Origin: Seonamhaeicola sediminis | GTDB lineage: Bacteria; Bacteroidota; Bacteroidia; Flavobacteriales; Flavobacteriaceae | Direction of reading: 5' to 3' | DNA length: 64,000 bases | Assembly (NCBI RefSeq): GCF_004358095.2 | Contig: NZ_SMZJ02000001.1 | Coordinates: 248,001 to 312,000, forward strand | Shown here: positions 47,059 through 55,113 of the stretch, piece by piece | Position numbering within the stretch: position 1 is the first letter of the stretch | Layout: the number at the start of each line of letters is the position of its first letter | Program-made: the position numbers and the translations under genes | The notes under the pieces: model-generated | What the model was told of the DNA's origin: nothing | The model's input: the letters and a program-made list of their open reading frames with translations, nothing else | Database searches by the model: none

Positions 47059-49698
47059 TTAATGTTTTACTAGTTTAACAAAAACTGGTTTCTCTAAGTT
47101 TAATTTTACAAAGTAAATCCCATTAGGTTTATCCGTAATATTTATGAAAAATTTTCCAGAATTGAGTTGCTGTTTATTTACACCAATTAATTGCGAATGC
47201 ATATTGTAGATTTCTACATCAACAACTTTTATATTATTTGGCACAAAAATTTCAAACATTCCAGATGATGGGTTAGGGTAAGCCCTAAGATCTTCAAGCA
47301 AATTGATGGTTTTAGACATTTTTCCTTGACATGCATCCTTACCTTTAACTTCAAGATTATCTCCATGATTCACATCAATAGTGAAATGAGATTGATAGGT
47401 CTCTAATATTTTTTCACCATTCTTGTATACGGTGTAAGGAGCAGCACCAGAATTAACCGAAACCTGAACAGACTTTTTAACCACTTGTATTTTTCCGGTT
47501 AAATTTACGCCACTAGCAATAGTAACTTCATAACACTGCTCAAACTCTTCACCATCAACGGTTATACATAAATCATAAGTTCCTGGTGAAAGATTTTCAA
47601 TGGTGGTAGTATCATTGAAATTGTAAGTTACTCCATTAATAGTTGCTATATAGTCAAAGGTAGCATTAGCACTAATAAGAACTTTACCATTTTGTTTATT
47701 TACACAAGTTTCCCCCACCGTTTCAATAGTGAAGTTATTAGCTGGTAATTCCAAAGGTCCAGGTACTATCTCAAATGCCGCAATGGATGCCGAAGCAGAT
47801 TCTTGACCTGCTAACATATTCACAATATTAAAGCGAAGTTTACGGGTAACAATAAGGTCAAAATTAACAATCTTTTCAGTACCAATTTCAGATTCTGTAA
47901 CAAGTTCTGTCCACTGGTTATTATCCCAATATTCTAATGTCCAATCTTTAATTCGCGTAGAAGCTTCTTTTAGAGTTATCCCTTTAACCGTTTTGTTAAT
48001 ACCTAAATCTAACATGAGCCACTCTCCAGTTCCAGGATTTTCAGATTCCCAAAATGTAGCATCTTTGCTATCATTTGCTAATTTAGCTTCGGCATTCATC
48101 TTAGATGACGATGCCGACATATACCCATTATAAAGTCGCAATTGCAACTGGGCATCGAATAAAGAATTAGGATACACTTGCTGACCACGCAACTCATCTA
48201 AACCTTCATTTTTAAACGTTATATTTTCTCCTGCACCTACCTGAAAACCAATAAAAAGAGGGTTTGGAAACGTATGGGTTCTTCTTTCCGATGTGTTGGA
48301 AATAAACCAAAAATCGTAAAGCCTACTGGTAAAAAAAGCATCATGCTTAAAGTTCCAAAATGTTAAATAGGGGCCACTATTGGGGTAAGAGGTCTCTGCA
48401 CCACCATTACCTAGAAGCTTTCCTCCCTGAATATTATCCAATAAATTGGCATATGGGTGAGAGGCATGACAATCTATGGATTGATCGGGTTGCATGGGAC
48501 AATTTGTAAAAACTGAACTTGTGGTACTCCACCGCATTCCTGGTCCATGCAACATACCTTTTCTACCATTAACAAGACCTTGATCTGCATTATCAAAACA
48601 ATTCTCGAAAAGCACACCATAACTATATCTAGAAAAATAGCTTGTATGACCTCTTTTACCAGAAATATCAATATTTTTAACAGTTACTGCCATACTTCTA
48701 TCAATAAAAATATCTTCATTCCAATCTTTAAAATGGCAATTTTTAATCCATCCATTTACAACATTTGTAAAAAACAAAGCTTGCCAAGCATAGTCTACGA
48801 TATCATTAGCATGGTGTACGAAGTTTTCAGGATAATCTTTCCAACCACTTGTAAATAATATATCTTCTACCCCAACCTCTTCTATGGTTTGAAAAGTTTT
48901 AAGTACCGTTGTAGAAGACACTGGCATATTTAGTTGTACTGGGTTTTTAAAGGTTACTTTATTACCAGATATTTTGGTAATTAAATGTTTTTCAAAAGGA
49001 CGAATACCATCTCTATTAATAATGGTCCATCTTGTATTAGGTATTAACCCAGGCATATTGGCCTCTAGATTATCTGTTGTTTTTTGAAATAAATCTACAT
49101 ATTGCCCTACTGATAGATTGGCAGTATTGGCCACCTGAACTTCAAAATCACCCTTTTTTATCTCTGCAGTTACCTGGGTGATATCATTTGAATCTGTATT
49201 GGATGGTTTAAACATAAAGCGATAATGCGTTGAACCACTACCAAATTTATTTTCATTAAATTTATCTGCATATATCTCTGTACCTCCAACTCCTGTTCCT
49301 GCTCCTTTCAAAACAATATTACTACCACTAATAATGATGGGTTGCGTTTTTGTAGTTTCGCTAGAAACGATGTATCTGCCAGCTGGAAAAAAGACCACTG
49401 TGGGTTGAGTACTTGCCTCAGCAGCATCAATAGCTGCTTGTATCCCTGCATCGTCATAACCTGTATCATCAGGAATGGCTCCATAATCGGTTACGCTTAT
49501 CGTATTCCAACCAGATACATCGGGCAATTCTTTTTCTGAAAAGTGATACCCCGTATATGAAAAGTCGTTTAATGTTGCTTCAGACAGGTTTCCTGTTAAC
49601 TTTTTTTCTGCAAAGTCAACCCAAGAAGGTGCCTCTATATTTTGCGCATAACTAACAATCCCCAATAAAAAGAAAACGAAATAAGTTAATTTTTTCAT
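47059..49698 (-). CDS. T9SS-secreted beta-helix protein with F5/8-type module (lyase or hydrolase candidate)
   Basis: An 879-residue protein with a Sec signal (ending SYAQ). Residues about 40-480 form a right-handed parallel beta-helix starting with VTDYGAIPDDTGYDDAGIQAA, the pectate_lyase_3-type opening, followed by FFPAGRYIV and rungs such as NGWIKNCHFKDWNEDIFI. Residues about 520-650 form a discoidin/F5-8-like sugar-binding module (FWESENPGTGEWLMLDLG). Residues 654-879 are a 226-residue C-terminal module shared with the protein at 50586-52781, ending in a T9SS type A sorting signal (AYPNPSSGMFEIF to VFVKLVKH). It should act outside the cell on the polymer. Beta-helix families include lyases and hydrolases; the exact class is not readable. 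Confidence 0.75.
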   Translation of the reverse strand: MKKLTYFVFFLLGIVSYAQNIEAPSWVDFAEKKLTGNLSEATLNDFSYTGYHFSEKELPDVSGWNTISVTDYGAIPDDTGYDDAGIQAAIDAAEASTQPTVVFFPAGRYIVSSETTKTQPIIISGSNIVLKGAGTGVGGTEIYADKFNENKFGSGSTHYRFMFKPSNTDSNDITQVTAEIKKGDFEVQVANTANLSVGQYVDLFQKTTDNLEANMPGLIPNTRWTIINRDGIRPFEKHLITKISGNKVTFKNPVQLNMPVSSTTVLKTFQTIEEVGVEDILFTSGWKDYPENFVHHANDIVDYAWQALFFTNVVNGWIKNCHFKDWNEDIFIDRSMAVTVKNIDISGKRGHTSYFSRYSYGVLFENCFDNADQGLVNGRKGMLHGPGMRWSTTSSVFTNCPMQPDQSIDCHASHPYANLLDNIQGGKLLGNGGAETSYPNSGPYLTFWNFKHDAFFTSRLYDFWFISNTSERRTHTFPNPLFIGFQVGAGENITFKNEGLDELRGQQVYPNSLFDAQLQLRLYNGYMSASSSKMNAEAKLANDSKDATFWESENPGTGEWLMLDLGINKTVKGITLKEASTRIKDWTLEYWDNNQWTELVTESEIGTEKIVNFDLIVTRKLRFNIVNMLAGQESASASIAAFEIVPGPLELPANNFTIETVGETCVNKQNGKVLISANATFDYIATINGVTYNFNDTTTIENLSPGTYDLCITVDGEEFEQCYEVTIASGVNLTGKIQVVKKSVQVSVNSGAAPYTVYKNGEKILETYQSHFTIDVNHGDNLEVKGKDACQGKMSKTINLLEDLRAYPNPSSGMFEIFVPNNIKVVDVEIYNMHSQLIGVNKQQLNSGKFFINITDKPNGIYFVKLNLEKPVFVKLVKH

Positions 49699-49797
49699 AG
49701 CTATAATACCAATATTGATTTATTCAAGGTTACAATCTAAACATAAAAGCACTCCACTTTAATAGTTTGTTAGAAATGCGAGTCCTATTTCTAAAAA

Positions 49798-50508
49798 TTA
49801 CTTCGTAGTAAAACTCCAAATTTGCCCTATTGTAGTACCACCATTACCATCTTTAACTACTATCTTGAAATAATAGGTAGATGCTGCACTTAATCCTGTG
49901 GCCTCATAGGTAGTCCCTGATTGACCCTCTGATACTTTGGTGGTTGGGTTGCTATTGGTATCTAAATACACATCATAACTCAAAGTATCACCATCGACAT
50001 CACTAGCGGTCCAACTCAAGGTGGTACTCGTGCCATCTATCTCTGAATTCAATGCTGGCCCTACTAACTCTGGTGCAAATGGTAAATGATTAGACACACC
50101 ATCGCCCTCAGTCAAAAACTGACTAACCGATGAATAAGCACTCTCTGCGCCTTTAATGTCTCTGGCCTTTAAGCGCCAATAATAGGATTTACCCTTGTCT
50201 AAAGTTATAACCCTAGAGGTTGAGGAACTGGATACATCATGTGCCAACGATGAGAAATCACTGCTCTCTGATACTTCAACTCTATAGGTTATCGCATTGC
50301 CTTCACTATCGGTAGAAGCATTCCATTCAAATACCACATTGTTGTCTATACACAAGGTATTACTCAATGGGTACACCTGCGTTGGAACCGTGGGCGCCGT
50401 GTTTTCTACATCTGGATCTGGTCCTGGTCCGCCATCGCCATCACCGCCGCCACTACAGGACATTAAAACACTTATTAATACGCCTAAATATAAATATGCC
50501 TTTTTCAT
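49798..50508 (-). CDS. Surface lipoprotein with two FN3-like domains
   Basis: A 236-residue lipoprotein: the signal ends LMSC and is followed by SGGGDGDGG, an acidic Gly-rich stretch like the surface-export signals of Bacteroidetes lipoproteins. Two fibronectin type III-like domains follow, about residues 40-130 (VVFEWNASTDSEGNAITYRVEV, YYWRLKARD) and 145-236 (TLSWTASDVDGDTLSYDVYL, YYFKIVVKDGNGG). No catalytic motif is visible. It lies between two T9SS-secreted enzymes (gaps 77 and 99 bp), so it is probably a surface glycan-binding or scaffold protein for the same polymer. Confidence 0.75.
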   Translation of the reverse strand: MKKAYLYLGVLISVLMSCSGGGDGDGGPGPDPDVENTAPTVPTQVYPLSNTLCIDNNVVFEWNASTDSEGNAITYRVEVSESSDFSSLAHDVSSSSTSRVITLDKGKSYYWRLKARDIKGAESAYSSVSQFLTEGDGVSNHLPFAPELVGPALNSEIDGTSTTLSWTASDVDGDTLSYDVYLDTNSNPTTKVSEGQSGTTYEATGLSAASTYYFKIVVKDGNGGTTIGQIWSFTTK

Positions 50509-50585
50509 CTTTTTAAGTTTATTGTTTTTCTTAGGTAAAATGGAATTCGCTATAAGCTTACTATTGCTTATAACTCATTTCATCT

Positions 50586-52781
50586 TTACTTCTTTATTAA
50601 TTTTATGAATACTGGTTTTTTTGAATTTATTTTTACAAAATAGATACCTCTGGGTTTATCTGATATATCTAAATGAACTTTTCCTCCATTGACCTTACTG
50701 GTATTTGTGCTTATTAATTGTGAATGGATATTGTAAACCTCTAAATCTATGGTCTCCATACCACTAGGAATGTATAACTCAAACACACCACTGGATGGGT
50801 TGGGATACGCTTTTATATCTTCTAGTAAATTGATGGTTTTTGACATGAGGCCTTGGCAGGCTGCTTTACTCTTTACCTGAATCTCATCGCCATGGTCTAC
50901 CGCTATTGTAAAATTAGTTTGAGTAGTCTCAAATAATTCTACACCATTTTTATAAACCTTGTACGGGCCTGCACCTGAGGTTACGGATACACTGGCTGAT
51001 TGCTTCACAACCGATATTTTACCAGTCATACTGACGCCACCTTCAATAGTTACTTCATAGCAATGGCTGTAATTTTCGCCAACCACGTCAATACAAAAAT
51101 CATAAGTGCCTGGAGTTACATCCTCAATCGTCAATTCCTTAGTAAAATTATAATCTACTCCATTGATGGTGGTTGCATAATCATGTGTAGCATGGCCTGT
51201 AATAATAAGCTTTCCGTTGTTCTTATCTGCACAGGTCTCCCCAACTGCCTGAATGGTAAAGTTATTAGCCGCTAAGGGGTCTTGAGGTACGATGCCTAAA
51301 TCTATGATTTGTAGGTACAAGGGCATTGCACTGCCTGAGGTATCCTCCATAAGATAATAGTACACTTTACCATCCTTTATATTTACTACACCATGATCAA
51401 AAGTTCTACCTGTTGTAGCCTCATAAACTCTTTGAAAGTTATTGGTGCCTCCTGCTGTTTTATCTACAAAAACACGTCCATTATTTAATCCGATTAGGTA
51501 AACATCGTTACCTGACGTATACAACGCTGACCCTCCCGAAAAATCCTCTGAAGTAATAAAATCTCCCGTTCCTGATGGTTGATAGGTGTGCAAATATTTT
51601 GTAACGTTATTTTCATTGTCTCTAACTCTACTAATAAAATGTACATCGCCATTACCCGTAACCGTCCAATCAAAATTACCTACAATATGTACTTTATCTT
51701 TTTGAGTTGTTGCTACATAATCTCCTGGTTCCATTACCTTTATAACATCAGCATCCCATAATGGTAGGTCAAATGGTTCTCCTTTGTAATTTTTCCACCC
51801 TGTGGCTCCACTAGGATCATCTGAATACGCATAATAAATACCGTTTTGGTACTGATATTTATCATCATTGTTAGAAGATCTACGCTGGAAACCGATTCGT
51901 ATTTTTCCATTGGCATATTTAATATCGCCATACAAGCCCCAGTTATAAGTTATCCCAGATTGACTTTTTGCATTTAATCTATTAAAATCTATGAAATTAC
52001 CCCAAGTACCTGAAGCCGCATCATATTTGCTAAACTTGTACATACCATTATTGTTTCCCCCTTCTCGCATAAAAAATAGAAGATCGCCTTCGTCATTAAG
52101 AAAAAAGCTTGGGTAAGTTAAGGCTACAAATTCAGATTGTGCTACGCTTCCGGGTGTGCGCAAATGCTTGTAATCTCCATCCACCCCATTATCTTTCACA
52201 AACTTATCCAAAGTAAATTCACTATCTGCTACGGTAGCAGCGTTTGGAACCGAATAGGAATATCTAAAATAATCATTAGCTAGACTTCCATCTGAAGGCC
52301 TAGAGGCACTGTAAGCGTGCATATCATATAACAGATGAATAGTTCCATCTTTAGGGCTTATACCTACAGCACAGGTATTATGAGATTCACCAATCCAGTA
52401 TCTATTTTGATAGCCTGTGTGCCTATGCGGAAATTCTATTGTAGCAACAACTCCAGTAACTTTATTGTATCGAGAAAGCATTAAATGACGGTCTGCCTTA
52501 GGACCACGATACCAAGTCATGAACACAAAATCCCCAAAAGATTTCACAGCATCACCATGTGCCGAAATGTTGCGCCCAAAGAAAAAATCATAAGGTGCAT
52601 TATCTCCAGTATTTGGAGCACCGCCTGTGACCTTACTACCATTAAAATGCAAACCTAAATCGGTTATTTTGACTTCGGTTTCTAAGACAACTTGGGCTCT
52701 TAGCATACTTGAAGATACCAGTAGCATCCACAAAAATACCATCGCCTTTATTCTCCAATGGAATGTGCAATTTTTTTTCAT
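50586..52781 (-). CDS. T9SS-secreted BNR_4 propeller protein, ulvan-lyase-like
   Basis: A 731-residue protein with a Sec signal ending MLRAQ. Residues about 30-490 are a BNR_4 propeller: FVFMTWYRGPKADRHLMLSR, GESHNTCAVGISPKDGTIHL, LTYPSFFLNDEGDLLFFMRE and KIRIGFQRRSSNN. Several His, Tyr and Arg residues (RHTGYQNRYWIG, LLYDMHAYS) could serve a beta-elimination mechanism as in PL24/PL25-type ulvan lyases. Residues 506-731 are the 226-residue module also present at the end of the beta-helix protein, with a T9SS type A end (AYPNPSSGVFELY). Because it is secreted and heads its own operon under a candidate operator, it is the best candidate for the extracellular endo-acting lyase here. Sequence comparison would be needed to fix the PL family. 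Confidence 0.75.
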   Translation of the reverse strand: MKKNCTFHWRIKAMVFLWMLLVSSSMLRAQVVLETEVKITDLGLHFNGSKVTGGAPNTGDNAPYDFFFGRNISAHGDAVKSFGDFVFMTWYRGPKADRHLMLSRYNKVTGVVATIEFPHRHTGYQNRYWIGESHNTCAVGISPKDGTIHLLYDMHAYSASRPSDGSLANDYFRYSYSVPNAATVADSEFTLDKFVKDNGVDGDYKHLRTPGSVAQSEFVALTYPSFFLNDEGDLLFFMREGGNNNGMYKFSKYDAASGTWGNFIDFNRLNAKSQSGITYNWGLYGDIKYANGKIRIGFQRRSSNNDDKYQYQNGIYYAYSDDPSGATGWKNYKGEPFDLPLWDADVIKVMEPGDYVATTQKDKVHIVGNFDWTVTGNGDVHFISRVRDNENNVTKYLHTYQPSGTGDFITSEDFSGGSALYTSGNDVYLIGLNNGRVFVDKTAGGTNNFQRVYEATTGRTFDHGVVNIKDGKVYYYLMEDTSGSAMPLYLQIIDLGIVPQDPLAANNFTIQAVGETCADKNNGKLIITGHATHDYATTINGVDYNFTKELTIEDVTPGTYDFCIDVVGENYSHCYEVTIEGGVSMTGKISVVKQSASVSVTSGAGPYKVYKNGVELFETTQTNFTIAVDHGDEIQVKSKAACQGLMSKTINLLEDIKAYPNPSSGVFELYIPSGMETIDLEVYNIHSQLISTNTSKVNGGKVHLDISDKPRGIYFVKINSKKPVFIKLIKK

Positions 52782-52819
52782 AAGTAGTTTTTTTCTTATT
52801 ATAGCTTAGGATAACTTTG

Positions 52820-52864
52820 TAAAATTACAAATTTTAATATTCAAATTATCCTGTAGTGTGCTGC
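52820..52864 (-). promoter_or_regulatory. Candidate operator and promoter of the 52781-47059 operon
   Basis: On the minus strand GCAGCACACTACAGGAT (52864-52848) differs from the site at 23503-23487 by a single base. TAATTTTA (52827-52820) lies 22 bp downstream and fits TAnnTTTG except for the last base. The ATG is 38 bp further. Confidence 0.65.
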
Positions 52865-52875
52865 TTAGAAATATT

Positions 52876-52886
52876 GGGGGGGGGGG
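52876..52886. repeat. Homopolymeric G11 tract next to the operator
   Basis: Eleven consecutive G on the plus strand, 11 bp upstream (in the sense of transcription) of the candidate operator of the BNR_4 gene. Such a run is striking in DNA this AT-rich and is prone to slipped-strand length change. It may be a phase-variable element or an assembly-sensitive spot. Confidence 0.9.
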
Positions 52887-53074
52887 AAATCTAAGAACGC
52901 ACGTAATCAAAGATAATACAAACTGAAAATTATTTGAACATATCATCCATAAAAAACCATAATACTCTTTTATTTACTGAATAAACACGCTAGAATAACT
53001 TAACTGAACTCCATTTGAAAATACAACTCAAAAAATTTCATAAACTCGTACACGGTTGTAAATATCTTAAAAAC

Positions 53075-53434
53075 CTATCGCACCACTAGCTTTGAATGAT
53101 GTACTCTTTGGAAATCATCAATCACCTTTATAAAGTATACACCAGAAGTAAAGTGTCCGTTGTTTTCAATAACTAGTCTACCTTCAGTCATGTTCCTTAC
53201 ATAAATCACTTTTCCGAGCATATTGTGTATCACAATATTGGCTTTATCAATACCGTTTAGGGTTATGGTAAAATTTTTGGACGTAGGGTTAGGAAATACA
53301 CTAATATTAGCAGGGTTTACTTCAATGTCTTCTGTACTTAAAGTTGTTGACTCTACAACCCATTTAGATCTGTCGTCACTCGCGTTTGTGAGCATATTGA
53401 ATTTTGTCAAAATGCACAATGGGTGTAACTCCAT
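53075..53434 (-). pseudogene. Orphan T9SS sorting domain, probable gene remnant
   Basis: The 119-residue frame starts at an ATG that overlaps the rhamnose mutarotase stop (TAATG). It has no signal peptide. Residues about 1-40 (NASDDRSKWVVES) look like the tail of a lost secreted domain. Residues about 43-119 are a complete T9SS type A sorting domain: ISVFPNPTSKNFTITL, VIHNMLGKVIY and SGVYFIKVIDD. A sorting domain without an exported cargo has no evident use, so I read it as the 3' end of a gene whose front was deleted. The first codons coincide with a 19-bp sequence repeated at 55095-55113, which may mark the breakpoint. A small functional protein is possible but unlikely. Confidence 0.65.
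53401..53419. repeat. 19-bp repeat, copy 1 (second copy at 55095-55113)
   Basis: ATTTTGTCAAAATGCACAA is identical at 53401-53419 and 55095-55113. Similarity continues beyond it towards the end of the gene next to it (AACTCCATTATT versus CACTCTATTATT), so each copy starts just past a stop codon. The core contains the palindrome ATTTTG-T-CAAAAT. It could be a duplicated 3' flank or a recombination joint. Confidence 0.7.
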
Positions 53435-53748
53435 TATTCCATATAAAACACCTCTTCTAAAGGTATAGAAACGGGTGAATTATCTGGGTTTACTTCCATG
53501 ATATCTGCCATAAAATCCCACCATTTTTTCACAATGGGATTATTAGCTAAATCTTGCGAACCTCCTTCACCAGACACCTTTTGAAACGCAAATAAGGTAC
53601 TGGTTTCTTCATCTAAAAAAATAGAATACTCACTTACACCACTATCTTTTAATAGTTTTTTTAACTCTGGCCAAAGTTGGTCATGCCTGGTCTTATAAGC
53701 TTCTTTTTGACCTTTATTTAATTTCATTTTAAATGCTAATCTTTGCAT
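53434..53748 (-). CDS. rhaM: L-rhamnose mutarotase
   Basis: A 104-residue cytoplasmic protein of the standard length for RhaM, which interconverts the alpha and beta anomers of L-rhamnose. The active-site residues known from the E. coli enzyme fall at the same numbers: Tyr18 and His22 in AYKTRHDQLWPEL and Tyr41 in VSEYSIFLD, with the Trp pair in VKKWWDFMADIM. It shows that rhamnose is the sugar released by this locus. No rhamnose isomerase, kinase or aldolase is in the window. It stands after a 139-bp gap with a hairpin terminator, so it probably has its own start, and its stop overlaps the remnant behind it. Confidence 0.93.
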   Translation of the reverse strand: MQRLAFKMKLNKGQKEAYKTRHDQLWPELKKLLKDSGVSEYSIFLDEETSTLFAFQKVSGEGGSQDLANNPIVKKWWDFMADIMEVNPDNSPVSIPLEEVFYME

Positions 53749-53823
53749 AATGTCATAACGCTTTTATTTCTTAGTTTAAAATCCTTTTAAAGATACGTTA
53801 GATTTTTGATTTTTGGTTTAAAA

Positions 53824-53858
53824 AAAACATTCTATCTTAAACTAAGATAGAATGTTTT
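53824..53858 (-). terminator. Strong hairpin terminator between the 53888 gene and rhaM
   Basis: A perfect 16-bp stem: 53824-53839 pairs with 53843-53858 around a 3-base loop (AAC); the core is CATTCTATCTTA and TAAGATAGAATG. A-rich and T-rich edges make it work in both directions. It lies 30 bp past the stop of the secreted protein gene. Confidence 0.82.
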
Positions 53859-53887
53859 AATAAAAATTATTTTAAGTAAAGCCTTAT

Positions 53888-54679
53888 TTATTGCTTTACA
53901 ATCTTTTTAGTAAATGAAGAACCATTATCACCTTTCATTTTAACAAGATACATACCGCTAGCTAATGGGCTTACGTTTAAGTTAAGTGAAGACACACCAT
54001 TTACCTTTTTTTCCATAACCTCTTTACCAATTAATGAGTATACAGAAACCTGCTTTACATTAGTAGTTAAACCTTTAATGGACAACACGTCATTTACTGG
54101 GTTAGACACAAATATTGAGCTTGTATCAAAACTTTCATTACTTAATGATGTTTCAAGAATAAAATCAAAGACCATTTTAGTTCCTCCACCAAAAAACATG
54201 TTAGTACCTGCTGAAGTGCCATTGTTTTGAATTCTTCTAAAAACACTTGAGCCTTCCCATCCTGTACCAGTATTATCACTTGTAAGAAAGATTGTTGTTC
54301 CTCCATCTCTAAACTGCCACCTGTCTTGTTGTCCTGATGCCATTGCTTCAGTTCCAAAACCAAGAGTACCACTAGTACCGCTAGTATCATTTGGCTGAAG
54401 TGCTCCTTCTCCAGGCATTTGAGACGTAATAGACCAATCGGTACCGCTTGGATGGGCTACAATTGTAAACAACTGTGTATCCTCATTACCAGCAGTTGCT
54501 GCCGCCTGATACTTTGCGTTGTTAACTCCACTGTCTTGTGTGAGAAAAGTTTCTGGACTTGTTCCATTAACTTTGATTTTGTAAATACCTGGTGTACCAT
54601 CAAAAGCCTGCCCTTGCACCTGCAACGCAAACGTAGTTAGTAATAAAAAAGCAATAGCTTTAAGAGTAGTTTTTTTCAT
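53888..54679 (-). CDS. Small T9SS-secreted protein, beta-trefoil-like, unknown function
   Basis: A 263-residue protein with a Sec signal ending VQGQA. Residues about 25-170 are beta-rich with the spacing of ricin-type trefoil repeats: GIYKIKVNGTSPETFLTQD, QLFTIVAHPSGTDWSITSQ, DRWQFRDGGTTIFLTSD. Residues about 185-263 are a T9SS sorting domain (IFVSNPVNDVLSIKGL, SGMYLVKMKGDNGSSF). There is no catalytic motif that I recognise, so a secreted carbohydrate-binding role is the likeliest. It is monocistronic: a candidate operator precedes it and a strong terminator follows. Its own PUL-type promoter suggests high, substrate-dependent expression. Confidence 0.65.
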   Translation of the reverse strand: MKKTTLKAIAFLLLTTFALQVQGQAFDGTPGIYKIKVNGTSPETFLTQDSGVNNAKYQAAATAGNEDTQLFTIVAHPSGTDWSITSQMPGEGALQPNDTSGTSGTLGFGTEAMASGQQDRWQFRDGGTTIFLTSDNTGTGWEGSSVFRRIQNNGTSAGTNMFFGGGTKMVFDFILETSLSNESFDTSSIFVSNPVNDVLSIKGLTTNVKQVSVYSLIGKEVMEKKVNGVSSLNLNVSPLASGMYLVKMKGDNGSSFTKKIVKQ

Positions 54680-54713
54680 AATAAAAATGTTTTAATTAGT
54701 AAACTGGATTAAT

Positions 54714-54759
54714 AATACTTAAATTTAATTGATTAACAAACTATCCTGCCGCATCCTGT
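54714..54759 (-). promoter_or_regulatory. Candidate operator and promoter of the small secreted protein gene
   Basis: On the minus strand ACAGGATGCGGCAGGAT (54759-54743) contains two full CAGGAT half-sites exactly 10 bp apart, the cleanest direct repeat of the set. TAAGTATT (54721-54714) is 23 bp downstream, a partial match to TAnnTTTG at the position seen in the other promoters. The ATG is 34 bp further. Confidence 0.6.
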
Positions 54760-55020
54760 AAAACAGATTATAAAAACATCATTATCAGAAAATTACATTA
54801 TTAAAATGTTGTTTATTTCTTACAAAAAGTTTTTACAAACCCCTTAATATATGGTTTTATTTGGAGTTATTCTTGTAGTATGTATCACAAAACCTTAGTG
54901 TTTTGAAATGCTATTATTTTCTGCGCAAAAAAATTGTTGGAAACTTTTAAAAACAATACCACTCTAACCTGTAGTGCATTTTGATTTAAAACAGATAGCA
55001 CAATGTGAGTTCAAGAGTTA

Positions 55021-55060
55021 TTTTTTCCTCTTTCGACTATGCTCGAGGTGACGAAAAAAT
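55021..55060. repeat. Flavobacterial dispersed intergenic repeat (TTTCGACTATGCTCGAGGTGAC type)
   Basis: The core TCGACTATGCTCGAGGTGAC between T6C and GA6 forms an imperfect hairpin (CCTC/GAGG and TTTTTTC/GAAAAAA). From memory, short elements of this kind (TTCGACTnnGCTCnAGnTGAC) are scattered between genes in many flavobacterial genomes. It has no protein-coding content and may shape the end of the transcript from the gene at 55118. Confidence 0.55.
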
Positions 55061-55094
55061 CATTTGGTAAGGTCATAGAAATAGAATTGACAGC

Positions 55095-55113
55095 ATTTTG
55101 TCAAAATGCACAA
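55095..55113. repeat. 19-bp repeat, copy 2
   Basis: This is identical to 53401-53419. Here it lies directly behind the TGA of the barrel gene (55118-55120) and is part of the longer palindrome GCATTTTG-T-CAAAATGC (55093-55109), which can fold as a hairpin. Confidence 0.7.

Noticed and set aside
54968-54983. A sixth operator-like site (ACTACAGGTT on the minus strand)
   Set aside because: Only one half-site fits, CAGGAT reads CAGGTT, no -7 element stands at 22-23 bp, and no gene starts nearby. It may be decayed or chance.
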